Part shown: in pieces, positions 26,657-34,916 of the stretch
How positions within the stretch are numbered: position 1 is the stretch's first letter
Layout: each line of letters begins with the position of its first letter
Assembly (NCBI GenBank): GCA_013002505.1
Contig: JABDJL010000012.1
Location: 1 to 35,000, forward strand
Source of the DNA: Lysobacterales bacterium
GTDB lineage: Bacteria > Pseudomonadota > Gammaproteobacteria > Xanthomonadales > SZUA-36
DNA: 35,000 bases
Direction: 5' to 3'
Made by a program: the position numbers and the translations under genes
Notes under the pieces: generated by a model
Told to the model about the DNA's origin: nothing
The model's input: the letters and a program-made list of their open reading frames with translations, nothing else
Database searches by the model: none

Positions 26657-27613
26657 GTGAGGCGTGTCTCGATTTCGGCACTGATCGTGTCGATCGTCGC
26701 TTCATGCGCGGTTTTTGCCCAGGATGAACCCGCTTCGGTAGTGCATGCGGAAATCCTGCCGCTGGCTACCCAGTCGTTGTTACTCGATATTTTTGCCATG
26801 GAAGAGGGTGGTTTTGTCGCCGTGGGCGAACGAGGTCACGTGGTGCTTTCACCGGATGGGATCGAGTGGCAGCAGGCAGAGTCTGTTCCAACGCGTTCTA
26901 CGCTGACAACGGTGACGGGCAGTGGAGGACGTCTCTGGGCAGCGGGTCATGACAGTATCATCATCACCAGCCGTGACGGCGGAATGACCTGGACGCGTCA
27001 ATATTTTGATCCCGAGCGCCGCCAACCTATCATGGACTTGCATTTTTTCGATGAGCAGCGAGGCATGGCAATTGGCGCTTATGGGCTCGCATTGTTGACG
27101 GATGATGGCGGCAGAAACTGGGAGGATGGCGTTGTTAACGAGGAAGAATGGCATAACAACGCCCTGACGATGATTGACGAGGTACTCCTGGTCGCGGCCG
27201 AAGCGGGGATGAGTTACCGCAGCCCTGATAACGGTAACAACTGGGAGCCCATCGAAATGCCGTATCCCGGATCAATGTTTGGCGCCATTGCAGATTCGGA
27301 CCAATGTTTTGTCGTGTTCGGCCTGCGTGGCAATGTGCAGGAAAGTTGTGATCTTGGCGAAAACTGGGATGAGCTGGACAGTGGCACCGAATCCAGCATT
27401 ATGGGCGGAATCCACCAGGACGGCCTGAGCATCATGGTCGGCAAGAGCGGGCTGATTCTGCTGCGCGATTCAAACGGAGAATTCCAGGTTTCGTCACATT
27501 CAAGCGGTGTTGATTTTTCATCCGTGGCGCACATGGGTGCGCGCAGGTTCATATTGGTAGGCGAGGACGGCATTCATCACTGGCCGGAAGTTGACATGGA
27601 GTTGTCACCATGA
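26657..27613 (+). CDS. YCF48-like Asp-box (BNR) repeat protein, exported
   Basis: This is a 318-residue predicted beta-propeller protein of the YCF48/photosystem-assembly-like family, which in non-photosynthetic bacteria often sits beside RND transporters. At least four Asp-box-like repeats are visible: TSRDGGMTWTR, TDDGGRNWED, SPDNGNNWEP and SCDLGENWDE. The frame is open from 26525, but that would start inside the DUF1329 gene and run through the terminator hairpin. The GTG at 26657 is preferred because it directly begins a signal sequence (VRRVSISALIVSIVASC). VASC fits a lipobox, so it may be a lipoprotein; signal peptidase I cleavage after VFA is an alternative. No strong Shine-Dalgarno is seen. 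The stop overlaps the RND gene as ATGA (27610-27613). Confidence 0.82.
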   Translation: MRRVSISALIVSIVASCAVFAQDEPASVVHAEILPLATQSLLLDIFAMEEGGFVAVGERGHVVLSPDGIEWQQAESVPTRSTLTTVTGSGGRLWAAGHDSIIITSRDGGMTWTRQYFDPERRQPIMDLHFFDEQRGMAIGAYGLALLTDDGGRNWEDGVVNEEEWHNNALTMIDEVLLVAAEAGMSYRSPDNGNNWEPIEMPYPGSMFGAIADSDQCFVVFGLRGNVQESCDLGENWDELDSGTESSIMGGIHQDGLSIMVGKSGLILLRDSNGEFQVSSHSSGVDFSSVAHMGARRFILVGEDGIHHWPEVDMELSP

Positions 27614-30087
27614 AACCCGGCTCTCACGGCGTATTGCACCACGTAGCAACATTCCTGATCAGCATTCGCTACCTCGTAATTGGCTCATTTACGCTGATCA
27701 CGGCATTCATGTTGTGGGCAATGTTCCAGTTGCAGATCGAGACTGGTTTCAAGAAACAGTTGCCGTTGAAACATGAATACATGCAGACGTTCCAGGAGTA
27801 CGAGCAGGAGTTCGGAGGCGCCAATCGTATTCTCGTGGCCCTGGTGTCGCGTGAAGGGAACATGTTCACGCCGGAATTCTTTACCGCTTTCGAGGCCATC
27901 AGCAACCAGGTATTTTTCATTCCGGGCGTTGATCGCGCCAGTGTCCGGTCCATATTCACCCCGAATGTGCGCTTCGTGGAAATTGTCGAGGATGGCTTCG
28001 CCGGTGGCAATGTCATTCCGTCCGATTTCATGCCTACCGACACGATGTTTGAACGGGTCCGGCAAAACATCGTCAAGTCCGGCGAAGTCGGCCGCCTGGT
28101 TTCGGGTGATTTCTCCGGCGCCATGGTTTGGGGCAATTTGCTCGAAGAAAACCCACAAACTGGCGAACAACTGGACTATCGCGAGGTGGCCGCGCAACTC
28201 GAGGCCATCAGGACGCAATACGAAGGTGAAAATTACACCGTTCACATCATCGGTTTTGCCAAGATTGTTGGAGATATTTCTGACGGCGCCAAGTCAGTAA
28301 TCTGGTTCTTCATGATCGCCCTCATCGTCACGGCGATTCTGCTGTACCGCTATACACACTCGCTGTGGCTGACGGTATTGCCGTTGGCCTGTTCCATCGC
28401 CGCCGTGATTTGGCAAATGGGTACGCTCAGCCTGCTGGGATACAGCCTGGACCCGATGAATATCCTCACGCCATTCCTGATTTTCGCGATTGGGGTCAGT
28501 CACAGCGTGCAGAAGATATCGGCGTGGGTGGTCGAGAAGGAGTTTGGTGGGAAAACACCCGATCAATGGGCCAAAGAGGGCATCACGGATGTTTCGGTCA
28601 TTCCCCGCCGTTCGCCGATGCACGGTTCGCGCGAAACCATCAAGAAGCTGCTGGCGCCAGGCGTCATTGCGCTCGCTTCAGATACGATCGGCTTCCTGAC
28701 CATCCTGTTTATCCAGATTCGCATCATCCAGGAACTGGCGATCACCGCCAGCGTTGGCGTGGTCGTCATTATCTTCACCAACCTCATCCTGCTGCCGATG
28801 CTGCTCAGTTTCGTGCAGTTACGTAATCCCGACCGGTATCGTGAACGTCTATTGAAGAAGGCGCATAAGAAGTCCGCGTTCTGGGCCACGATTGCCTCTT
28901 TCACGCGACCCGAAAGGGCCAAGGGGGCCGTGGTCGTGGCAGTCATATTGCTGGTAGTCGGCTTTTGGGTCGCCCAGGACATGAAGATCGGTGATTCGGA
29001 AATCGGGGTTCCGGAGTTAAGGCCAGAATCGCGATACAACCAGGATGCCATCTTTATTTCCGAGAAATTTTCACTGGGCTCTGACCTGATTACCGTTGTT
29101 GCCGAAACGGTACCCAATGCCTGTACCGAAGTGTTCGAAGTCATGCAGCGAATTGACCGGTTTGCATGGAACCTGCGCAACGTGGAAGGCGTGCAGAAGG
29201 TCATCACGCTGCCGATGGTGGCCAAGGTTGTCAACAGTGGTTGGAACGAAGGCAATATCAAGTGGCGTATCCTGCCTCGAGACCGCTACGTACTGCGGCA
29301 GGCGATCAGCGGAATTGAAACCGACACCGGCTTGCTGAATCGTGACTGTAGTGCCATGCCGATTATGGTCTTTACGACCGATCACCGGGCAGAGACCATT
29401 TCCAAGGTCGTGGCCAGCGTTAAGGAATTGCGCGAAGAGCTGAACATGCCGGGCCTTGACTACGAATACGAAGGCGAGAGCCTGCAGCAAATCGCCGGCC
29501 TGTCAGAGGATTTCGAGGGTGATGCCCTGAAATTCAGGCTTGCTACCGGTAACGTAGGCGTGATGGCGGCGACCAATGAAGACGTCGCCGCGGCAGAAAA
29601 GCCGATGCTGGCGCTGGTGTTTGTTTCCATTATCCTGTTGTGCCTGGCGACCTATCGATCGCTGCTTGGCACCTTGTGCATTGTTTTACCGCTGGTGCTG
29701 GTTTCCACCCTCGCGGAAGCGTTGATGGCCCTGTACGGCATCGGCCTGAAGGTCAACACGCTGCCGGTGGTCGCACTGGGTATTGGTATTGGCGTTGACT
29801 ACGGCGTCTACATTTACAGCCGTCTCGACATGTTGCTCAAGGAAGGTTACACCTTGCGCGAGGCATACAACCAAACCCTGAGGCTGACGGGGCGGGCCGT
29901 GATCTTTACCGGGTTTACCCTCGCGGCAGGCGTGGGCACATGGATATTCTCACCGCTTCAGTTCCAGGCGGACATGGGAATATTGCTGTGCTTCATCTTC
30001 CTGGCGAACATGGTCGGCGCCATTATTCTGCTGCCGGCGCTGGTGCGGGTAATGCTGGTTCGTGATGAGAAGCCCGAAACACCCTGA
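27610..30087 (+). CDS. RND superfamily transporter (MMPL-like, COG1033)
   Basis: This is an 825-residue inner-membrane protein of the RND superfamily, in the single-polypeptide MMPL/predicted exporter group. TM1 lies at about 17-41, followed by a large periplasmic loop (about 42-228). A cluster of membrane segments follows (about 229-415, including FLIFAIGVSHSVQKISAW), then TM7 near 438-456, a second periplasmic loop, and the final cluster from about 664 (KPMLALVFVSIILLCLATYR). The second half has the GIGIGVDYGVYIYSRLD motif with the Asp-Tyr pair typical of proton-coupled RND proteins. Relatives move lipids or hydrophobic compounds across the envelope. The ATGA overlap with the YCF48-like gene argues for joint function. 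Substrate and direction are unknown. Confidence 0.92.
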   Translation: MKPGSHGVLHHVATFLISIRYLVIGSFTLITAFMLWAMFQLQIETGFKKQLPLKHEYMQTFQEYEQEFGGANRILVALVSREGNMFTPEFFTAFEAISNQVFFIPGVDRASVRSIFTPNVRFVEIVEDGFAGGNVIPSDFMPTDTMFERVRQNIVKSGEVGRLVSGDFSGAMVWGNLLEENPQTGEQLDYREVAAQLEAIRTQYEGENYTVHIIGFAKIVGDISDGAKSVIWFFMIALIVTAILLYRYTHSLWLTVLPLACSIAAVIWQMGTLSLLGYSLDPMNILTPFLIFAIGVSHSVQKISAWVVEKEFGGKTPDQWAKEGITDVSVIPRRSPMHGSRETIKKLLAPGVIALASDTIGFLTILFIQIRIIQELAITASVGVVVIIFTNLILLPMLLSFVQLRNPDRYRERLLKKAHKKSAFWATIASFTRPERAKGAVVVAVILLVVGFWVAQDMKIGDSEIGVPELRPESRYNQDAIFISEKFSLGSDLITVVAETVPNACTEVFEVMQRIDRFAWNLRNVEGVQKVITLPMVAKVVNSGWNEGNIKWRILPRDRYVLRQAISGIETDTGLLNRDCSAMPIMVFTTDHRAETISKVVASVKELREELNMPGLDYEYEGESLQQIAGLSEDFEGDALKFRLATGNVGVMAATNEDVAAAEKPMLALVFVSIILLCLATYRSLLGTLCIVLPLVLVSTLAEALMALYGIGLKVNTLPVVALGIGIGVDYGVYIYSRLDMLLKEGYTLREAYNQTLRLTGRAVIFTGFTLAAGVGTWIFSPLQFQADMGILLCFIFLANMVGAIILLPALVRVMLVRDEKPETP

Positions 30088-30107
30088 ACCTGGCCAGGTA
30101 AAACCAT

Positions 30108-30136
30108 TTGCATTGCCTGGACTAATTCCGTACATT
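30108..30136 (+). promoter_or_regulatory. candidate promoter of the arginine operon leader
   Basis: TTGCAT (30108-30113) and TACATT (30131-30136) are separated by 17 nt; matches to consensus are 3/6 and 4/6. The leader-peptide ATG begins 6 nt after the -10 box, so transcription would start on or next to it. The match is modest, and an additional upstream promoter cannot be excluded. I see no convincing ARG box. Confidence 0.4.
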
Positions 30137-30142
30137 CAAAAC

Positions 30143-30217
30143 ATGAGCATTTCAAAACGGTTCAATACCCGACGCCTTCGCCGACCGATGGTTAACAGTT
30201 CGGCTGGGTTGCCGTGA
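30143..30217 (+). CDS. putative arginine leader peptide of the arg operon
   Basis: This 24-codon frame has ATG at 30143 and TGA at 30215-30217. It begins MSISKRFNTRRLRRP and contains Arg at positions 6, 10, 11, 13 and 14, five in nine codons (CGG, CGA, CGC, CGC, CGA), followed by a non-repetitive tail. It lies upstream of a terminator hairpin that precedes argF', and its 3' part contains the antiterminator strand 30202-30210. That is the layout of classical amino-acid attenuators such as hisL or leuL. There is no Shine-Dalgarno; a candidate -10 box ends 6 nt before the ATG, suggesting leaderless translation. That it is translated is inference. Confidence 0.75.
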   Translation: MSISKRFNTRRLRRPMVNSSAGLP

Positions 30218-30266
30218 CGCTTGACATGTCGAAAGTCTAAAACCCAGCCACTAGCTGGGTTTTTTT
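30176..30266 (+). promoter_or_regulatory. putative arginine-responsive transcription attenuator
   Basis: Four strands can be drawn. Strand 1 (30176-30184, over leader Arg codons 13-14) pairs with strand 2 (30200-30208): five Watson-Crick pairs GCCGA/TCGGC, a mismatch, then two G-U and one G-C. Strand 2 (GGCTGGGTT, 30202-30210) also pairs perfectly over 9 bp with strand 3 (AACCCAGCC, 30241-30249). Strand 3 is the 5' arm of the terminator whose 3' arm, strand 4, is 30254-30261. A ribosome stalled at the Arg codons would cover strand 1 and free strand 2 to break the terminator. A ribosome reaching the stop at 30215 would cover strand 2 and let it form. Confidence 0.75.
30239..30266 (+). terminator. 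intrinsic terminator upstream of argF' (attenuator terminator)
   Basis: AACCCAGC (30241-30248) and GCTGGGTT (30254-30261) form a perfect 8-bp stem, extendable by two A-T pairs, with a 5-nt CACTA loop. A run of seven T spans 30260-30266. It ends about 46 nt before the argF' start and about 150 nt after the RND gene, a position that suits attenuation better than simple termination of the upstream operon, though it could do both. Confidence 0.9.
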
Positions 30267-30312
30267 GTTTTAGGGCCGGTAAAACTGAAGACAGCGCAGA
30301 AATGGGCATTGC

Positions 30313-31317
30313 ATGAAACACTTTCTAAGCAGCACTGACTGGAGCAAGGTGGAACTTGATGCCCTGTTGCGGACAGCGGCCGAACTCAAGAAGCAGCCCG
30401 TCAATAAAATGATGCAGGGCCGCTCGATTGCATTGTTGTTTCTGAACCCCTCTTTACGCACGCGGACATCCTTTGAACTGGGTATGCAGCAGATGGGGGG
30501 CATCGCAATAGTTCTGCAACCGGGAAAGGATGCGTGGGGTCTGGAATTCAATCCTGGCGCGGTGATGGACGGTGAAGCTGAAGAACACGTTGCCGAAGTT
30601 GCGGCGGTTTTGTCACGCTACTGCGACTTGATCGCGCTACGTGCTTTTCCGGGATTTTTGGACTGGCAAACAGATCGCGAGGATTCAGTCATCAAGGCCC
30701 TGGCGCGCTACGCCAGCGTGCCCGTCATCAACATGGAGACCATCGTGCACCCCTGCCAGGAACTGGCCATGATGATGACGCTGAAAGAAAAGCTTGGCGA
30801 CGTGGGAAGACGCAAGATGGTCCTGACGTGGACCTGGCATCCGCGCCCGCTGAATACCGCGGTTGCCAATTCAGCCCTGCTGATCGGCACCAAGTTCGGT
30901 ATGGACGTGACCTTGCTGTGCCCGGAGCCGGCCTATGTGCTGGATGAACAGTTCATGCAGCAGGCCAGCGCAAACTCCAAAGCCAGCGGCGGTTCGCTGA
31001 GCGTGTCTCATTCCATCGAAGATGCATACGCAGGTGCCGAATTCGTATATGCGAAGAGTTGGGGTGCCCTGTCCTGTTACGGCGCGCCCGATCAGGAATG
31101 GGAAATGCGGAAGCATTACCGGCATTTCATCGTCGACGAGGCAAAAATGAAATTGACCGATGGCGCGCTGTTCAGCCACTGTCTGCCATTGCGCCGCAAT
31201 ATCAAGGCCACCGATGCAGTGATGGATTCTGATTACTGCATCGCAATCGACGAGGCCGAAAACCGCCTCCACGTACAAAAAGCCGTGATGTCCGGCTTAC
31301 TGGAAATAAACTCATGA
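30313..31317 (+). CDS. argF': N-acetylornithine carbamoyltransferase
   Basis: The product carbamoylates N-acetylornithine to N-acetylcitrulline, the variant arginine route first described in Xanthomonas. It has 334 residues and begins MKHFLSSTDWSKVELDALL, close to the Xanthomonas enzyme as I recall it. The carbamoyl-phosphate loop is NPSLRTRTSFELG. VMDGEAEEH carries the Glu that in the acetylornithine enzymes replaces the Pro of the succinylornithine enzymes. HPCQELA and HCLPLRRN(I/V)KATDAVMDS are conserved; the Lys in the latter corresponds to the carboxylated Lys302 reported for Xanthomonas. It is the first structural gene after the attenuator, and its stop overlaps argG as ATGA (31314-31317). 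Confidence 0.94.
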   Translation: MKHFLSSTDWSKVELDALLRTAAELKKQPVNKMMQGRSIALLFLNPSLRTRTSFELGMQQMGGIAIVLQPGKDAWGLEFNPGAVMDGEAEEHVAEVAAVLSRYCDLIALRAFPGFLDWQTDREDSVIKALARYASVPVINMETIVHPCQELAMMMTLKEKLGDVGRRKMVLTWTWHPRPLNTAVANSALLIGTKFGMDVTLLCPEPAYVLDEQFMQQASANSKASGGSLSVSHSIEDAYAGAEFVYAKSWGALSCYGAPDQEWEMRKHYRHFIVDEAKMKLTDGALFSHCLPLRRNIKATDAVMDSDYCIAIDEAENRLHVQKAVMSGLLEINS

Positions 31318-32519
31318 GCAAGCAAAATAAAGTCGTACTGGCATTTTCAGGAGGCCTCGATACGTCATATTGTGTCCTGGCGTTGCGCGAACAAGGATTT
31401 GAGGTTCACACGGTATTCGTCACCTCAGGTGGTGTTTCCACGGAAGAAGTCGAAGCCATCAGGGCGCGCGCCCTGGCGCTCGGGGCGACTGAACACCACC
31501 TGGTGGATGCAAGCCGTGAACTGTGGGATGAGTTTGTAAAGCCGTTGATATGGAGCCATGCGCGCATGCTGGGCGAATATCCGCTGCTGTGTTCCGACCG
31601 CTACCTTATTGTGCGGCGGTGCCTGGCCTTATGCGACACGCTGGAGACGTCGCATTTCGCGCACGGCTGTACCGGAATGGGCAATGACCAGCTCCGCTTT
31701 GACCAGACTGTGCGCAGTTGCGGAGATTACGACATCCATGCGCCGATCCGGGATCTGCAAAAGCAAACTGACCAGGTGCGTGAATTTGAAATGGCAAAGT
31801 TGGAGGAGGCGGGTTTCGACGCGCCGGGCAAATCAGGCCATTACTCGATTAACGAAAACCTGCTCGGCGTAACGATTTCAGGCAGCGAGATTGACCGCTT
31901 CGAAGCACCCGGGGATGAGACCCGTGCCCTGTGCCGTCCGCGGCCGGAATGGCCAAGCGAACCGTTCTCTGTGAAAATCAGATTCGAGCTGGGTGAAGCC
32001 GTGTCGCTGGACGGGCAGGCGGCACCGGGGCCGGAATTGCTACAGCAGCTTAATCGCCAGTTTGGGAAATATGGTGTCGGCCGGCACATCTATACCGGCG
32101 ATGTCAGTATTGGCCTGAAAGGTCGTATCGTGTTCGAATGTCCCGGAATCGATGTACTGATGGCCGCGCACCAGGCACTCGAAGACGCCGTCAACACGCG
32201 CTTACAGAACCAGTTTCGACATCACGTTGCACAGCGCTGGGCCGAACTGGTCTACACGGGATTTTTCTACGAGCCCCACAAGGCTGACCTGGAAGCCTAC
32301 CTTGGCAGTTCACAATCGGCCGTAACCGGGACGGTCACCGTCACCACCGAAGGGGGCAGCATTGTGGCCAGTGAGGTCTCGTCTGAGTACATACTGCAGG
32401 ATGCGGCCTCGATTTACGCACAAAGCTGTGACTGGACCCCCGAAGAAGCAGAGGGGTTCATCAAGCTGCTGGGCAAAAGCAGCACCATGGCAGCACAAAT
32501 CCGGAGTCAAAAAGAATGA
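31314..32519 (+). CDS. argG: argininosuccinate synthase
   Basis: The product joins citrulline and aspartate with ATP to argininosuccinate. It has 401 residues, the common bacterial length. The ATP pyrophosphatase loop AFSGGLDTSYCVLAL lies near the N-terminus, and GCTGMGNDQLRFD and SGHYSINENLLG are further conserved blocks. In this route N-acetylcitrulline must first be deacetylated by the argE product of the next gene. Both ends overlap neighbours by 4 nt as ATGA (argF' at 31314-31317, argE at 32516-32519), so translation is probably coupled through the operon. Confidence 0.97.
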   Translation: MSKQNKVVLAFSGGLDTSYCVLALREQGFEVHTVFVTSGGVSTEEVEAIRARALALGATEHHLVDASRELWDEFVKPLIWSHARMLGEYPLLCSDRYLIVRRCLALCDTLETSHFAHGCTGMGNDQLRFDQTVRSCGDYDIHAPIRDLQKQTDQVREFEMAKLEEAGFDAPGKSGHYSINENLLGVTISGSEIDRFEAPGDETRALCRPRPEWPSEPFSVKIRFELGEAVSLDGQAAPGPELLQQLNRQFGKYGVGRHIYTGDVSIGLKGRIVFECPGIDVLMAAHQALEDAVNTRLQNQFRHHVAQRWAELVYTGFFYEPHKADLEAYLGSSQSAVTGTVTVTTEGGSIVASEVSSEYILQDAASIYAQSCDWTPEEAEGFIKLLGKSSTMAAQIRSQKE

Positions 32520-33604
32520 ACCAGGGTGCAAACATGCAACGGCTGTTACGGCATTTAAAAGCCCTGATCGCTTTCGACACGCAAAATCCTCCGCGCAAAA
32601 TTTCTGCCGACTCGCTGATATTTGAATATTTGCGCACCGCGCTTGGGGAATCATTTGAATCCGAGGTCACCGATCACGGCAAAGGCCGGGTTGCATTTCA
32701 CGCCGTGCGCGGCAAGCCACGCTGCCTCTTCAATGTCCATATCGACACGGTGCCGGTGTTGAGTGACGCACTGTATCCGCCCCTGGAAATGCACATCGAT
32801 GACGACAAGGTTTACGGGCGGGGCGCCTGCGACATCAAGGGCGCCGTGGCCAGTCTGCTGACCATCGCACAAACCACCGATTGGCCTATGGCGCTGCTGT
32901 TTACGACCGATGAGGAAGGGGGCGAAGGCTGCTGTGTCGATCGCTTTATCGCGACCGGTCAATGTGCACCATACGAAATGGTCGTGGTCTCTGAACCGAC
33001 ACGCTGCAGGGTTGAACTTGTGCACCGCGGATACCTGTCGGTCAAGGGTGAATTCCAGGGCGTATCAGGACATTCCTCGGAGCGTCGCTCTTTGTCGGAA
33101 AATGCCATACACCGCATGTCACGCTGGATCGCGGCAGCGCTTGCAGAGGCCAGGCGCGCTGACGACGATGGGCTGCGCGCCTGTTTCAACATTGGCACCG
33201 TCGAGGGTGGGGTCAAGTCTAATGTTATTGCCGACCATGCGAGCCTGCACTGGAGTGCGCGCCTGCTTCCCGGTCAGAGTAATGACGAATTCATGGCGCG
33301 GATGAAGCAGCTGGACGCTGCAGAATTTGCCAGGTGGGAGATTCCATTCGCCGGGCCGCCTTTGCCGACCGGGGATAACGAACCCCTGGAGGCTGATTCG
33401 TTCGCCCGCATACAGGGCTTGTCGATTGGTGAAGGGCTGGATTTCTGGACCGAGGCGTCGCTTTTCTCCGAAGCGGGTTATCCGGCGCTGGTGTTTGGTC
33501 CGGGCAATATCGAACAGGCCCACACGCGTGACGAGTGGGTCAGCCTGCAACAACTGGAGAAAGCCCTCGGAGGCTACCGCAAGATGGCCGGATATCATGG
33601 CTGA
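32516..33604 (+). CDS. argE: N-acetylcitrulline/N-acetylornithine deacetylase (M20 family)
   Basis: This is a 362-residue zinc hydrolase of the M20/ArgE family. It removes the acetyl group, here most likely from N-acetylcitrulline because the operon carries an acetylornithine transcarbamylase. Metal-site motifs are FNVHIDTVPV (His, catalytic Asp), GRGACDIKGAVA (bridging Asp), TDEEGGEG (catalytic and metal Glu) and the C-terminal AHTRDEW (His). A dimerisation-type insert lies between about 175 and 285. The ATG at 32516 overlaps argG; a second ATG at 32534 is possible. The next gene starts 8 nt before this stop. Confidence 0.94.
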   Translation: MNQGANMQRLLRHLKALIAFDTQNPPRKISADSLIFEYLRTALGESFESEVTDHGKGRVAFHAVRGKPRCLFNVHIDTVPVLSDALYPPLEMHIDDDKVYGRGACDIKGAVASLLTIAQTTDWPMALLFTTDEEGGEGCCVDRFIATGQCAPYEMVVVSEPTRCRVELVHRGYLSVKGEFQGVSGHSSERRSLSENAIHRMSRWIAAALAEARRADDDGLRACFNIGTVEGGVKSNVIADHASLHWSARLLPGQSNDEFMARMKQLDAAEFARWEIPFAGPPLPTGDNEPLEADSFARIQGLSIGEGLDFWTEASLFSEAGYPALVFGPGNIEQAHTRDEWVSLQQLEKALGGYRKMAGYHG

Positions 33605-34916
33605 GGTTCGGCAAATTGTCCTCGAGTTGCTCGCCCAACTGGGATCAAGCAAGGAAGCACGCCAATATCTGAAAGAGTTTTCATCGGTTGATGAGACCCG
33701 CTTCGCTGTCGTTAAAGCCGGCGGAGGCATACTTCGTGACCACATGGACGAGCTGGCTTCGGCACTTTCCTTTCTGCACCGCCTCGGCTTGCGCCCGGTA
33801 GTGTTGCATGGTGCCGGACCTCAGGTCGATGAGGCCTTGGCCGGGTCCGGCATAGAAAGCCTGCGCCACGACGGGCTCAGGGTTACCACCGAAGCGGTGA
33901 TGGCCGTGGCCCGGCCGGTGATTTACGACCTCAACATGCAGTTGGTAGAGGCGCTGGAGCAGCGCGGTATCCGGGCACGCGGCATTCAACATGGCGTGTT
34001 TCGATGTGACTACCTGGATCGCGAAAAACTGGGCCTGGTCGGGGAAATCAGGTCGGTTAACCTGGAGCCCTTGCGCAGCGCCGTACGCAGTGGTGCATTG
34101 CCAGTACTGACCTTCCTTGGCGAATCCAACTCCGGCCAGGTGCTCAATATCAATGCCGATTTCGCTGCGCGGGAACTGGTCTGGGCGGTTAAGCCCCACA
34201 AGATCGTCTTCCTGACGCCCAGTGCGGGTTTACTGGATCGCGACGGCCGGGTGATTTCCGCAATCAGCCTCGATAATGACTACCAAGCCCTGATGAACGA
34301 ACCCTGGGTTCACTCCGGCATGCGCGTAAAGCTGCAGCAAATTAACGAAATGCTGCTCAAGCTCGACCGCAGCACCTCCGTATCGATCACCTCGGCCGAC
34401 CAGTTGACACGTGAGCTGTTCACCTATCGCGGGGCTGGAACCCTGGTGCGGCGGGGTGAATCTATCGACTTCGATGTGCAACCGACGGCGGAAAAGCTCG
34501 CCATGGTAGCCGAACAGGTCGAGGTATCTTTTGACAGAAAGTTACGAAGCGGTTGGGCCGCGGGGCTTGAAAAGCCGCAGTTGCTGATGGCCAAGTCACA
34601 GCGCGCCGCGGCGGTAGTCGTCAACGGGCTCGAAGGCACTCCCTACCTCGATAAGTTCGTCGTAACCCCGGACGCTCAGGGCGAGGGGCTCGCTTCGGCG
34701 ATGTGGCAGGTTCTGAACGCACGGTTTCCGAAACTTTATTGGCGCTCGCGGAACATTAACCCGATTACATCCTGGTATTTTCACCAGGCCGATACCAGCT
34801 ATCGCAAAGGACAATGGGTCGTGTTCACCGCTGGAATCGATGACCCTGAATTACGAGAAAAGCTCATTCAGGATGCGCTGGTGCGGGATCCTGGCTGGCA
34901 GGAATCACCAAGATGA
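33597..34916 (+). CDS. argB: bifunctional acetylglutamate kinase / acetylglutamate synthase
   Basis: This is a 439-residue fusion. An amino-acid-kinase domain (about 1-285) phosphorylates N-acetylglutamate, and a C-terminal GNAT domain (about 290-439, DUF619/vertebrate NAGS-like) can make it from glutamate and acetyl-CoA. Such NAGS-K proteins are known from Xanthomonas and resemble the vertebrate and fungal enzymes. Kinase motifs are VVKAGGGIL, VVLHGAGPQVDEAL and INADFAARELVWA; the acetyltransferase part has KFVVTPDAQGEGLASAMWQ and WRSRNINPITSWYF. The frame is open upstream to 33327 inside argE, but the ATG at 33597 gives the family N-terminus. Its stop overlaps argC as ATGA (34913-34916). 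Confidence 0.93.
   Translation: MAEVRQIVLELLAQLGSSKEARQYLKEFSSVDETRFAVVKAGGGILRDHMDELASALSFLHRLGLRPVVLHGAGPQVDEALAGSGIESLRHDGLRVTTEAVMAVARPVIYDLNMQLVEALEQRGIRARGIQHGVFRCDYLDREKLGLVGEIRSVNLEPLRSAVRSGALPVLTFLGESNSGQVLNINADFAARELVWAVKPHKIVFLTPSAGLLDRDGRVISAISLDNDYQALMNEPWVHSGMRVKLQQINEMLLKLDRSTSVSITSADQLTRELFTYRGAGTLVRRGESIDFDVQPTAEKLAMVAEQVEVSFDRKLRSGWAAGLEKPQLLMAKSQRAAAVVVNGLEGTPYLDKFVVTPDAQGEGLASAMWQVLNARFPKLYWRSRNINPITSWYFHQADTSYRKGQWVVFTAGIDDPELREKLIQDALVRDPGWQESPR

Noticed and set aside
30218-30312. T-box or metabolite riboswitch as an explanation of the argF' leader
   Set aside because: No T-box sequence or other recognisable aptamer is seen; the Arg-rich ORF and alternative pairings explain the region better.
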